Position numbers and translations under genes: made by a program
Notes under the pieces: generated by a model
What the model was told of the DNA's origin: nothing
The model's input: the letters and a program-made list of their open reading frames with translations, nothing else
Databases searched by the model: none
NCBI GenBank assembly: GCA_910584005.1
Contig: CAJTXR010000003.1
Span: forward strand, 222,098-286,097
Source of the DNA: an uncultured Anaeroplasmataceae bacterium
GTDB taxonomy: Bacteria; Bacillota_I; Bacilli_A; Acholeplasmatales; Anaeroplasmataceae
DNA: 64,000 bases
Reading direction: 5' to 3'
In this document: one piece after another, positions 34,036 to 43,148 of the stretch
How the letters are laid out: each line of letters starts with the position of its first letter
Position numbering within the stretch: position 1 is the stretch's first letter

Positions 34036-37000
34036 ATGAGTACACAATACAAATATATTAAAATTGGTTTAGCCTCTCCAGAAGAAATTTTATCTTGGTC
34101 CCATGGTGAAGTTTTAAAGCATGAAACAATTAATTATCGTACTTTAAAACCAGAACCAGATGGACTATTCTGTGAGAAGATTTTCGGTCCAATGAAGGAC
34201 TATCAGTGTGCATGTGGAAAGTCAAAACGAAACACAGATAAGGGCAAAATCTGCGATAAATGTGGAGTTGAGATTACCGAATCTAAGGTTCGTAGAGAAA
34301 GATTAGGACATATTACTTTAGCAAGCCCAGTTGTTCATACTTGGTTTTTAAGAAATAGCACCTCTCCTCTTGCAACATTATTAGATATTAAAACAAAAGA
34401 TTTAGAAGAAATTGTTTATTTGGCTTCTTATATTGTAATTTCTGCAGATAAGGATACAGGTTTAGTTAAAAAGCAAATTTTATCTGAAAGCGAGTATTCT
34501 ATAAAAAGTGAACAATACCCTTCTAAATTTAAGGCATTAACTGGTGCAGAAGCAGTTAAAACTTTATTAAAAGAAATTGATTTAGAAAAAGAAGAAAAAC
34601 TTTTAAGAAAGAAGTTAAAATCTTCATCAAAACAACGTAGAGATCGTGTAATTAAACGTTTAGAGGTAGTAGAATCCTTCCTTCGTTCTGATAATAAACC
34701 AGAATGGATGATTCTAGAAGTATTACCTGTAATCCCACCTGATTTACGACCAATGGTACAACTTGAAGGTGGTCGTTTTGCCACAACAGATTTAAATGAT
34801 TTATATCGTCGTATATTAAATCGTAATAATCGTTTAAAGAAGCAATTTGAACAAAATGCACCTCATTTGATTACAAAGAATGAAAAACGTATGCTTCAAG
34901 AAGCAGTAGATGCTTTAATTGATAATTCAAAGCGTGGGAAAAAAGCAGTTGTAGAAAAGAATCATCATTTAAAGAGTTTATCCGATATGCTTCGTGGTAA
35001 GCAAGGACGGTTCCGTCAGAATCTACTTGGAAAGCGTGTAGACTATTCTGGACGTTCAGTTATCGTTGTTGGTCCATCTTTAAAGATGTATCAATGTGGT
35101 ATTCCAAAGGAAATGGCTTTAACTTTATTTAAGCCATTCGTATTAAGAGAATTAATTAAAGCTGGCAATAGTATTGCGGTTGCATCTAAAGCATGTGATA
35201 ACCAAGATGATAGTGTTTGGTCTATCTTAGAAGAAGTGATTCGTGAACATCCAGTTCTATTAAACCGTGCTCCTACACTTCACCGTTTAGGTATTCAAGC
35301 CTTTGAGCCAGTATTAATTGAAGGAAAGGCAATCCGTCTACATCCATTAGTATGTACACCATTTAATGCCGACTTTGATGGGGATCAAATGGCTGTCCAT
35401 GTTCCTCTTTCTTTAGAGGCACAGGCAGAAGCTCGGTTATTAATGTTAGCTTCTAATAATATTTTGAATCCTAAGGATGGAAAACCAGTTGTTACTCCTT
35501 CTCAGGATATGATTTTAGGGAACTATTATTTAACTCTTGAAAGATCTAATGAAGAAAATGAAGGCCATTTTTATAAGGATTTCAATGAAGCCTATATGGC
35601 GTATAAGAATGGAAACATTACCTTACATACACGTATCTTTGTGGATCCATCTTATCTACCAGAAGAAAAGTTTACGAATAGTAAGGGGCATGGAAAATAT
35701 TTATTTACAACGCTTGGTAAAATGATTTTTAATAGTATTTTACCAGATGAATTCCCTTATTTAAATGAACCTACTGAAGATAATCTATGTATTGCAACAC
35801 CAAATCGTTACTTTTTAGATGCTAAGAATCCAAATAATACATATGAGGCTTTACTTGCACATGAGGAAGTTGCTCCTTTTAAAAAGAAGAATATTGCAAG
35901 AATCATTGCGGAAGTATTTAAAAGATTCCATATTACAGAAACTTCTAAAATGCTTGATCGGATTAAGGATTTAGGATTTAAATATTCCACAATTGCAGGT
36001 TTGACAATTTCAGCTGCAGATGTTTTGGATTATAAAGGAAAACAGACTCGTATTGCTGAAGCAGATCAAAAAATTGATCAAATTACAATGATGTATGAAT
36101 TAGGTCAATTGACCAATAAAGAACGGAAAAAACTCGTTGAAAAAGAATGGGGCGATGCTCGAAACGAAATCCAAGAAGGATTATGGGCAGAGCTATCTAA
36201 GCAAAAGGATAATCATATCTTTATGATGGCCGATTCTGGATCCCGTGGTAATGCATCTAACTTTGCCCAACTTGCAGGTATGCGTGGACTTATGGCGAAC
36301 ACTGCTGGTGAAACAATAGAGGTTCCAGTAAAGGCAAACTTCCGTGAAGGATTAACCGTATCTGAATTCTTTATTTCAACCCATGGTTCAAGAAAAGGTT
36401 CTACCGATACAGCTTTAAAGACAGCTGAATCTGGATACTTAACTCGTCGTTTAGTCGATGTATCTCAAGATGTTATCATTTCTACTGTAGATTGTGGAAC
36501 AGAAAAAGGAATGTATGTTGAAGATATCATTGATGATGGCGGTAAGGTGGTAGTCACTGTTGCTGATCGTGTAATAGGTCGTTTTGCCGCTAAGGATTTA
36601 ATTCATCCATCAACTGGTGAAATCATTGCGAAAAGAAATGATTTATTCACAGAGGAAATGGCTGCTGTTATTGCAGATGCAGGAATAAAGAAAGTATGTA
36701 TTCGTACAAATTTAACTTGTGATGCAACCTCTGGTGTATGTATGATGTGTTATGGACGCAACCTTGCTACCAATAAGGTTGTTGAAGTGGGAGAAGCTGT
36801 TGGTACAGTCGCTGCTCAATCTATTGGTGAGCCAGGTACTCAGTTAACCATGCGTACTTTCCATACAGGTGGAGTTGCTTCTGCTGCCGATATTACACAA
36901 GGTCTTCCACGTGTTCAGGAGTTATTTGAAGCACGTAAGCCTAAAGGTAAAGCAACAATATCTGAAATTGATGGTGTCGTTGAAAGCATTGAAAAAACGA

Positions 37001-37755
37001 AAAATGGTCTTGCTGTATCCATTAAAAATGAAACAGAAGAAAAGACATATACTGTAGATGCAACTTCTGAATTATTAGTTCGCGTAGGAAGTGAAATCAA
37101 ACGTGGAGATAAATTGATGAAGGGTTCTATTCATCCAAAAGAGCTTTTACGTATCAAGGATGCAGAGGCAGTACAGAAGTATATTGTTGAGGAAGTACAA
37201 AAAGTATATCGTTCTCAATCTGTTGAAATTTCAGATAAGCATATCGAAATTATTGTACGGCAAATGATGAGAAAGCTTATTGTCGTTCAAGAGGGGGATA
37301 CAACACTTCTTCCAGGAAGAGATATTTCCGTCAATGAATATCGTGATGCAGTTGCCGAAGTTGTCGCAAACGGTGGGAAATTACCTGTTGCAAAACAGCT
37401 TTTATTAGGTATTACGAAAGCTGCACTTGCTTGTCAATCTTTCTTATCTGCATGCTCTTTCCAGGAAACCACAAGAATATTAACTCAAGCTGCAATTCAA
37501 TCTAAAACAGATAACTTAGTTGGATTAAAAGAGAATGTTATTATTGGTGGTTTAATTCCTGCTGGTACAGGAGTATTGGTAGAAGATGAATTTGAATGTG
37601 AGCATCGACCAGAAGAAAATATCTATCAAGAAATCAATGATTCATTTGAAGAAGATGAAGAAGAATATGATGAAATAGATGAAGAAGATGAATCTGATGA
37701 TATGACAGATGACTATGCTTTAGAATCAGAGGACTCTTTAGAGGAAGAAGAATAA
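34036..37755 (+). CDS. rpoC: RNA polymerase beta' subunit
   Basis: The 1239-aa protein has the N-terminal zinc finger (CACGKSKRNTDKGKICDKCG, residues about 59-78), the catalytic NADFDGDQMAVH near residue 445, the second zinc site (CDATSGVC, CYG) near residue 895 and the trigger-loop region MRTFHTGGVAS. The last 40 residues form a strongly acidic tail (EEDEEEYDEIDEEDE and more), longer than I would expect. GGAGG precedes the ATG, 13 nt after rpoB. No intein. The usual rpsL-rpsG-fusA genes do not follow. Confidence 0.98.
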   Translation: MSTQYKYIKIGLASPEEILSWSHGEVLKHETINYRTLKPEPDGLFCEKIFGPMKDYQCACGKSKRNTDKGKICDKCGVEITESKVRRERLGHITLASPVVHTWFLRNSTSPLATLLDIKTKDLEEIVYLASYIVISADKDTGLVKKQILSESEYSIKSEQYPSKFKALTGAEAVKTLLKEIDLEKEEKLLRKKLKSSSKQRRDRVIKRLEVVESFLRSDNKPEWMILEVLPVIPPDLRPMVQLEGGRFATTDLNDLYRRILNRNNRLKKQFEQNAPHLITKNEKRMLQEAVDALIDNSKRGKKAVVEKNHHLKSLSDMLRGKQGRFRQNLLGKRVDYSGRSVIVVGPSLKMYQCGIPKEMALTLFKPFVLRELIKAGNSIAVASKACDNQDDSVWSILEEVIREHPVLLNRAPTLHRLGIQAFEPVLIEGKAIRLHPLVCTPFNADFDGDQMAVHVPLSLEAQAEARLLMLASNNILNPKDGKPVVTPSQDMILGNYYLTLERSNEENEGHFYKDFNEAYMAYKNGNITLHTRIFVDPSYLPEEKFTNSKGHGKYLFTTLGKMIFNSILPDEFPYLNEPTEDNLCIATPNRYFLDAKNPNNTYEALLAHEEVAPFKKKNIARIIAEVFKRFHITETSKMLDRIKDLGFKYSTIAGLTISAADVLDYKGKQTRIAEADQKIDQITMMYELGQLTNKERKKLVEKEWGDARNEIQEGLWAELSKQKDNHIFMMADSGSRGNASNFAQLAGMRGLMANTAGETIEVPVKANFREGLTVSEFFISTHGSRKGSTDTALKTAESGYLTRRLVDVSQDVIISTVDCGTEKGMYVEDIIDDGGKVVVTVADRVIGRFAAKDLIHPSTGEIIAKRNDLFTEEMAAVIADAGIKKVCIRTNLTCDATSGVCMMCYGRNLATNKVVEVGEAVGTVAAQSIGEPGTQLTMRTFHTGGVASAADITQGLPRVQELFEARKPKGKATISEIDGVVESIEKTKNGLAVSIKNETEEKTYTVDATSELLVRVGSEIKRGDKLMKGSIHPKELLRIKDAEAVQKYIVEEVQKVYRSQSVEISDKHIEIIVRQMMRKLIVVQEGDTTLLPGRDISVNEYRDAVAEVVANGGKLPVAKQLLLGITKAALACQSFLSACSFQETTRILTQAAIQSKTDNLVGLKENVIIGGLIPAGTGVLVEDEFECEHRPEENIYQEINDSFEEDEEEYDEIDEEDESDDMTDDYALESEDSLEEEE

Positions 37756-37763
37756 AATGAATG

Positions 37764-37809
37764 AAAAACTTATTTTTCGGAATAAACCGAAGGATAAGTT
37801 TTTATTTTT
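37764..37809 (+). terminator. Terminator of rpoBC
   Basis: AAAAACTTAT..TTCGG pairs with CCGAA..ATAAGTTTTT around loop AATAAA, then more T residues. Confidence 0.92.
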
Positions 37810-37830
37810 AGTAACAAAATATAATATTTC

Positions 37831-37859
37831 TTGACATTTTTTCTTATGTTTCCTATAAT
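37831..37859 (+). promoter_or_regulatory. Consensus sigma-A promoter of the LTA synthase gene
   Basis: TTGACA (37831-37836), exactly 17 nt, TATAAT (37854-37859): a perfect match to consensus. Confidence 0.93.
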
Positions 37860-37909
37860 GTAAAATGGATTGATATTGGACAATGTCAATCGAGATTGAG
37901 GTGAAGAAG

Positions 37910-39898
37910 TTGAAAAAGCATATATTTTTATGGGTATCAGTTCTTTATTTTTTATTAAATATAATGAATACTTTCTTTCTTACAGCAAGAGGGCTAAATC
38001 AATATGTAATCCCTTTTAATTTTACATTTGGTTCATTTGTTTTCTCTTTTATTGGAAATATTGCAATATTAGGAATACTCTATTTGATTGGTGTTATAAC
38101 AATTCGGCGTGAAAAATGGATTACAGTATATTTAATGTGCATTACCTTTTTATTAAACATTGCGATTATTGTGTTACAATATTATATTAAGAATTATAAG
38201 GTGGCTTTTTCAATATTCAATTTTAGTTTGATTAAGAATCCAACAGGTGGATTTGGTAAGAATGTTGTATTAGATTGGGTATTTGAATTGTTTGTAAATT
38301 ATCGGATTATTTGCATCATTCCTTTCATTATATTACTTGTATTCTTTATCGTTTACCGAAAAAACTTTATGAAAGAAAAGTGTAGTATATCATGGAAAAA
38401 GGTTTTTTGCATGGTTGTATTGCTTCTTGGTTTTTCAATCAGTTCGTATTCTTATTATCGTTCTTCCTTAAAAAAACACTGGCAATATGCAACTGAATAC
38501 GCTCAATATGGGTGTCAATATGCAGGAGTATATAATTATTATATAGGAGAATTTGTGTTTCATATTGATAATCGTAATTTAGCACAAGAAACAGAAAAAG
38601 AAGATGTGGATAAATACAATAAAAATAAAGAGTCTTATGTAAATGCAATTGATGGAAAAACCTATCATAAAAAAGATGCTCAAACGGATATTTTAAAAGG
38701 AAAGAATTTATTTGTAATTCAAATGGAATCTACTATGTCTTTTTGTTTTGAACATAGCTATAATGGAATAGAGGTTACTCCTAATTTAAATAAATTATTC
38801 AAGGATAAGAATTGTTTTTACTTTGATCATGTGTATACAACCGTTGGTGTTGGTAATACATCTGATGCTGAGTTTTCTTTCTTTACAGGTCTATATCCAA
38901 CAGGGGATATGACCATCGCATGGGAATGGGAAGAATATGATTTTGAACTTCTTACGCTAGGAAACTATTTTAAGAATTATAAAAAATATTCTTATAATGG
39001 AACGAATGAAAGTTTTTATAATCATAACAATTATCATGAGGGAGCTTATGGAATTGATAATTTTAGAGGATTAGAAACCTTTGAGGTTGAATATCCAAGA
39101 AATCAATATCCAGAAAAATATTTAGGTTATTGGATCAGTGATTCAGCAATTTTAGAATGGGCAGCCCAAACGGCAAAAGCTGACCATGAAAAAGGGTATT
39201 CTTCCTTTTCATTTGTTGAAACGATTACGCCACATAATCCGTTCTATGATTTATCTGAGGCATTGCCAGGATATGTGAAAGATGATTTTGATGTGGGAAT
39301 GACATATTATCAGTTGGAAAACTATGTAAACCAAGTAAAGTATGATGATAAGTTACTCTATGATTTCTTAATGGATGCGAGTGATCCAAAAAGTGAGAAT
39401 TATTTAGAAAATACTGTATTTGTTTTATATGGAGATCATGGAAATGGTCTTTCTAAAGGGGCATATGAGTCATTATTTAAACGGAAATTAACCGCTTTGG
39501 AATATCGACAAATGCTGTTAAATATTCCTGTAATCTTTTATGACCCAACCGGATCTATCTCTAAATCAACAAAAGATATGGATTTAAGTGTTTTATCCAT
39601 GACAAAATCAAATACAGATATCCATCGGACGATTGTAAATATGTTTGGTTTTGATGAAGAATATAATTATTATGGAGTCAATATGTTTAGTGGAGAACCC
39701 TCTTATTCTTATGATCCAAAAAACTTTGATATTATTACAGATGATTTCATATATAATGCTAAAAATGAAGAGTATTATCTTTTTAATGGAACAACTCTAA
39801 ATATGGATATTATAAAGTATATTTGTGATAAGAGAAAGGTATTAGATGGGTATTTAAATCAGTTGGTTTATGCAAAAGAAAAAAATAAGGAAAAATAG
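37910..39898 (+). CDS. ltaS: Lipoteichoic acid synthase-like sulfatase-family membrane protein
   Basis: I prefer the TTG at 37910 (GAGGTG six nt upstream; 662 aa, start LKKHIFLWVSVLYF) over an ATG at 37883 that has no ribosome binding site. Four or five N-terminal membrane helices (residues about 5-185) precede an extracellular sulfatase-fold domain. It has FVIQMES, the nucleophile Thr317 in GNTSDAEFSFFTGLYP and YGDHGNGL near residue 510. These are the LtaS metal and nucleophile motifs; the enzyme class transfers glycerol phosphate from phosphatidylglycerol to build polyglycerol-phosphate teichoic acid. A phosphoglycerol transferase of slightly different product is possible. Stand-alone gene. 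Confidence 0.85.
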   Translation: MKKHIFLWVSVLYFLLNIMNTFFLTARGLNQYVIPFNFTFGSFVFSFIGNIAILGILYLIGVITIRREKWITVYLMCITFLLNIAIIVLQYYIKNYKVAFSIFNFSLIKNPTGGFGKNVVLDWVFELFVNYRIICIIPFIILLVFFIVYRKNFMKEKCSISWKKVFCMVVLLLGFSISSYSYYRSSLKKHWQYATEYAQYGCQYAGVYNYYIGEFVFHIDNRNLAQETEKEDVDKYNKNKESYVNAIDGKTYHKKDAQTDILKGKNLFVIQMESTMSFCFEHSYNGIEVTPNLNKLFKDKNCFYFDHVYTTVGVGNTSDAEFSFFTGLYPTGDMTIAWEWEEYDFELLTLGNYFKNYKKYSYNGTNESFYNHNNYHEGAYGIDNFRGLETFEVEYPRNQYPEKYLGYWISDSAILEWAAQTAKADHEKGYSSFSFVETITPHNPFYDLSEALPGYVKDDFDVGMTYYQLENYVNQVKYDDKLLYDFLMDASDPKSENYLENTVFVLYGDHGNGLSKGAYESLFKRKLTALEYRQMLLNIPVIFYDPTGSISKSTKDMDLSVLSMTKSNTDIHRTIVNMFGFDEEYNYYGVNMFSGEPSYSYDPKNFDIITDDFIYNAKNEEYYLFNGTTLNMDIIKYICDKRKVLDGYLNQLVYAKEKNKEK

Positions 39899-39920
39899 CA
39901 TACGGTTGTATGCTTTTTTT
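39897..39920 (+). terminator. Terminator after the LTA synthase gene
   Basis: AGCATAC pairs with GTATGCT around GGTT, then six T. The stop codon lies at the stem base. Confidence 0.9.
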
Positions 39921-39943
39921 CATGAAATTCAAAGGTTTGTTTC

Positions 39944-39972
39944 TTGTGTTTTTATAACTTTCGGTGTATAAT
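39944..39972 (+). promoter_or_regulatory. Sigma-A-like promoter of the M16C peptidase gene
   Basis: TTGTGT (39944-39949), 17 nt, TATAAT (39967-39972), with TG next to the -10. Confidence 0.75.
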
Positions 39973-39998
39973 TGTATGAAATAAGAAAGGAAACAATT

Positions 39999-42884
39999 AT
40001 GAAAAAATATACGAAAATAACCAAAAAATATATTGATGATATTCAGTCTGAAGTAACGATTTATCGTCACAATCAAACTGGAGCTCGAATTTGTACAATC
40101 GAAAATGAAGATAACAATAAAGTATTTTCAATTGCGTTTAGAACGCCTCCTATTAACAATGGTGGGTTAACTCATATTTTAGAGCATTCTGTTCTATGTG
40201 GTTCCAAACATTTTCCAGTTAAGGATCCTTTTGTTGAATTACTTAAAAGTTCATTAAATACATTTTTAAATGCATTTACATTTCCTGATAAAACAATGTA
40301 TCCTTGTGCAAGCCAAAATGAACAAGATTTTAAGAATTTAATGCATGTATATATGGATGCTGTATTTTATCCACAAATATATGATCATGAGGAAATCTTT
40401 ATGCAAGAAGGATGGCATCACCATATTTTAGATGAAGAAGAACCAGTTTCGTATAATGGTGTTGTTTATAATGAAATGAAGGGAGCTTTCTCAGATCCTC
40501 AACAAATTTTATTCCGTAATTTAATGCATTCTTTATATCCAGATACGGCATATGGATTTGAATCTGGCGGAGATCCAGAGTATATTCCAGATTTAACTTA
40601 CGAAGAGTTTAAGAATTTCCATTCTAAGTTTTATCATCCAACCAATTCTTATATTTTCTTATATGGGAATTGTGATATGGAAGAAAGAATGAATTGGTTA
40701 GATGAGGCATACTTATCTCATTTTGAAAAAATTGAATTCAATACGGAGATAAAATATCAAACTCCTTTCAAAGCACCAATTTGTCAAACTGGATATTATC
40801 CAGTTGCAAAAGAAGTACCATTAGAAAATAAGACCTTCTTATCCTATAATGTAGCTTTCCCTTCTACCTTAGATACGAAACTAATGATTGCTACTGGAAT
40901 ATTAGTTGATGTGTTACTTAATAATTTAGGTGCTCCTTTAAAACAAGCATTAATTGATGCTAAGCTGGGTGCAGATGTGATGGCAGCCTTTGATGATGGC
41001 TTGCTACAGCCAATTTTAGGTATTGTTGTTGTGAACTCTGATGAAAATAAAGAAAAAGAATTTATTGAATTAGTAGATCAAAAATTAAAAGAAATATTAA
41101 AACAAGGCTTAGATCATGAAGCATTACGGTCCTTAATTAATTACAATGAATTTAAAGTAAGAGAAGGTAAGTTTAGTTATATGCCTAAGGGATTAGAAAT
41201 CGAAATGACTTGCTTAAATTCTTGGCTATATAGTGAAGATTTACCTTTCGCTAAATTAGAAAATTTAAAATATTATGAAGAATTAAGAAAGGACTTAGAT
41301 CATGGATATTTTGAAAAGATTATTTCCGATTATATTTTAAATAATCCTCATAAGTCTTATGTAAAACTAGTTCCTTCTTATACGATTGCTGAAGAAAAAG
41401 AAGCCAAACTACAGAAAAAACTTTCCGATTTTAAGGCTGCTTTATCTTTAGAAGAATTAAAAGCTTTAATTGAAAAGAATAAGGCATTACAAGTTTACCA
41501 ATCTACGCCTTCAACTCAAGAACAAATTGCAACTTTACCTGTTTTAGAATTAAAGGATTTAAATCCAGAGCCAGAAAAACTTCATTGTGAAAAAATAGAA
41601 GGAAAATATGATACATTATGGAGTGAATACCATACAAATGGAATTGATTATGTACAATATTCCTTTGATATTTCTGGCATTGATGAAAAAGAAATTCAAT
41701 ATGTACAATTATTATGCGATTTATTAGGGAGTCTATCTACAGAACAAAGAAGTTTTGTTGAAATCAGTCAATTCTTACAAAACCATAGTGGTGGACTACA
41801 ATTTAAATTGAATGTTCTTAGAACTTTATCTGGGGAATGCAAGGTTTATCTTGGCTGTTCTTTTAGTGCGTTAGAGGAGAAGTTAGAATTGGTTTCTACG
41901 TTGGCTTCAGAATTAATTCATCAAACAAACTTTGGTGATGATAAACGTTTATTTGAACGATTAAGTGAACTTAACGCTGGATTAGAGATGAGCGTAGCTA
42001 ATCGTGGCCATGTGGTAAGTTTGAATCGTGCAACTTCTTATTTTGATGATGCTGCTCGTTTAAATGATGCATCAACAGGAATTGGATATATTGATTTTAT
42101 TAAGGATTTCTATAAAAATTATTCAACTCAAAAAGATGATGTTTTAAAGAAAATTCAGGAATTGATAGAAAAGATTTTTGTTCAAAATCGGTTTATGCTT
42201 CGCTTTACAGGAACTAAGACGGCTTACAAAAAGGCAAGCTTAGTCATTGATTCATATTATAATTCTTTGTCTAATCAAAGTTCTAGTTTTAAATCCGAGT
42301 TTAAGGTTCAACTTTTGGATGAGGGATTCAAAACTCCATTTGATGTAAACTTTGTCGCTAGAAGTGGGAAATATAATGCACCATTTACAGGAGCTATGTA
42401 TGTGTTAAAAAATGCATTAAGTCTAGATTATTTATGGATGCAAGTTCGTGTTCATGGTGGGGCATATGGTTGTATGATTTATACCCCTTTGACAGGAGGA
42501 ATTATTGGGTTTACCTCTTATCGTGATCCAAATCTTACAAAAACGGATTCTGTATATAAGAATGTAGGAGAATACATAAAAAATTTTGATGCAAGTGAAG
42601 ATGATTTATTAAAATATAAGATTGGTGCCATTGGGGAACTTGATCCAGTATTACATGTGAGTGATAAGGGAACAGAAGCCCAGAATCAATACCTAATGGG
42701 GAACACATTTGAATATCAATGTAAACTTCGTAAAGAATTGCTGGCTTCTACAAAAGAGGATTTGGTTCACCTAGCTCCTTACTTTGAAGAGGCATTAAGT
42801 GATTCTGGATTCTGTGTGATCGGGAATACAAATAAAATAGAAGAAAATGCATCTTGCTTTAAAACAACAAGAAATCTAAATTAA
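39999..42884 (+). CDS. M16C zinc metallopeptidase (presequence-protease/Cym1-like)
   Basis: The ATG at 39999 follows AAAGGAA (961 aa). The inverted zinc motif HILEH (His59, Glu62, His63) is followed by the family signature CGSKHFPVKDPFVELLKSSL and the distal Glu region YNGVVYNEMKGAFSDP near residue 170. The full two-halves architecture with a central M16C-associated helical region (about 480-540) is present. The family degrades small unfolded peptides inside a closed chamber. No signal peptide, so cytoplasmic. It is a single-gene unit with its own promoter and terminator. Confidence 0.93.
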   Translation: MKKYTKITKKYIDDIQSEVTIYRHNQTGARICTIENEDNNKVFSIAFRTPPINNGGLTHILEHSVLCGSKHFPVKDPFVELLKSSLNTFLNAFTFPDKTMYPCASQNEQDFKNLMHVYMDAVFYPQIYDHEEIFMQEGWHHHILDEEEPVSYNGVVYNEMKGAFSDPQQILFRNLMHSLYPDTAYGFESGGDPEYIPDLTYEEFKNFHSKFYHPTNSYIFLYGNCDMEERMNWLDEAYLSHFEKIEFNTEIKYQTPFKAPICQTGYYPVAKEVPLENKTFLSYNVAFPSTLDTKLMIATGILVDVLLNNLGAPLKQALIDAKLGADVMAAFDDGLLQPILGIVVVNSDENKEKEFIELVDQKLKEILKQGLDHEALRSLINYNEFKVREGKFSYMPKGLEIEMTCLNSWLYSEDLPFAKLENLKYYEELRKDLDHGYFEKIISDYILNNPHKSYVKLVPSYTIAEEKEAKLQKKLSDFKAALSLEELKALIEKNKALQVYQSTPSTQEQIATLPVLELKDLNPEPEKLHCEKIEGKYDTLWSEYHTNGIDYVQYSFDISGIDEKEIQYVQLLCDLLGSLSTEQRSFVEISQFLQNHSGGLQFKLNVLRTLSGECKVYLGCSFSALEEKLELVSTLASELIHQTNFGDDKRLFERLSELNAGLEMSVANRGHVVSLNRATSYFDDAARLNDASTGIGYIDFIKDFYKNYSTQKDDVLKKIQELIEKIFVQNRFMLRFTGTKTAYKKASLVIDSYYNSLSNQSSSFKSEFKVQLLDEGFKTPFDVNFVARSGKYNAPFTGAMYVLKNALSLDYLWMQVRVHGGAYGCMIYTPLTGGIIGFTSYRDPNLTKTDSVYKNVGEYIKNFDASEDDLLKYKIGAIGELDPVLHVSDKGTEAQNQYLMGNTFEYQCKLRKELLASTKEDLVHLAPYFEEALSDSGFCVIGNTNKIEENASCFKTTRNLN

Positions 42885-42890
42885 AAAATA

Positions 42891-42927
42891 AAAAGAACAT
42901 TTGATGATTAGCAAATGTTCTTTTTTT
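42891..42927 (+). terminator. Terminator after the M16C gene
   Basis: AAAAGAACATTTG pairs with CAAATGTTCTTTT (13 bp), loop ATGATTAG, then T-run. Confidence 0.93.
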
Positions 42928-43048
42928 CTTTTTTTAAATTTACAATTCTCATACAAAGATTTTTGTTAAATTCTGTAAATTATAAGTTTTGATTGATGAA
43001 TTTGTCGAAAAATACCTTAAGTTGACTTTATTTTCATTCTTTCATCTC

Positions 43049-43077
43049 TTGACAACCGTAGGTTAGCGTGATATACT
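43049..43077 (+). promoter_or_regulatory. Sigma-A promoter of the giant lipoprotein/pectate lyase operon
   Basis: TTGACA (43049-43054), 17 nt, TATACT (43072-43077). It lies 72 nt before the first gene. Confidence 0.88.
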
Positions 43078-43089
43078 TAACAATGTACG

Positions 43090-43103
43090 GTAAAGCGTTT
43101 TCA
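43090..43103 (-). promoter_or_regulatory. cre-like (CcpA/LacI-family) operator just downstream of the transcription start
   Basis: The minus strand reads TGAAAACGCTTTAC, a near palindrome around CG. It matches the cre pattern TGNAANCGNTNNCA except at the last two bases. It starts about 12 nt after the -10, so a bound repressor would block early elongation. Assignment to CcpA is inference; any LacI-family regulator could fit. Confidence 0.5.
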
Positions 43104-43148
43104 TTAAATGGGTTTGATGTGAATACTTTATAGAGAAAGGGTGAAAAT

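Noticed and set aside
34428..34784. 118-codon antisense frame inside rpoC
   Set aside because: Shadow of a highly conserved gene; no promoter or ribosome binding site.
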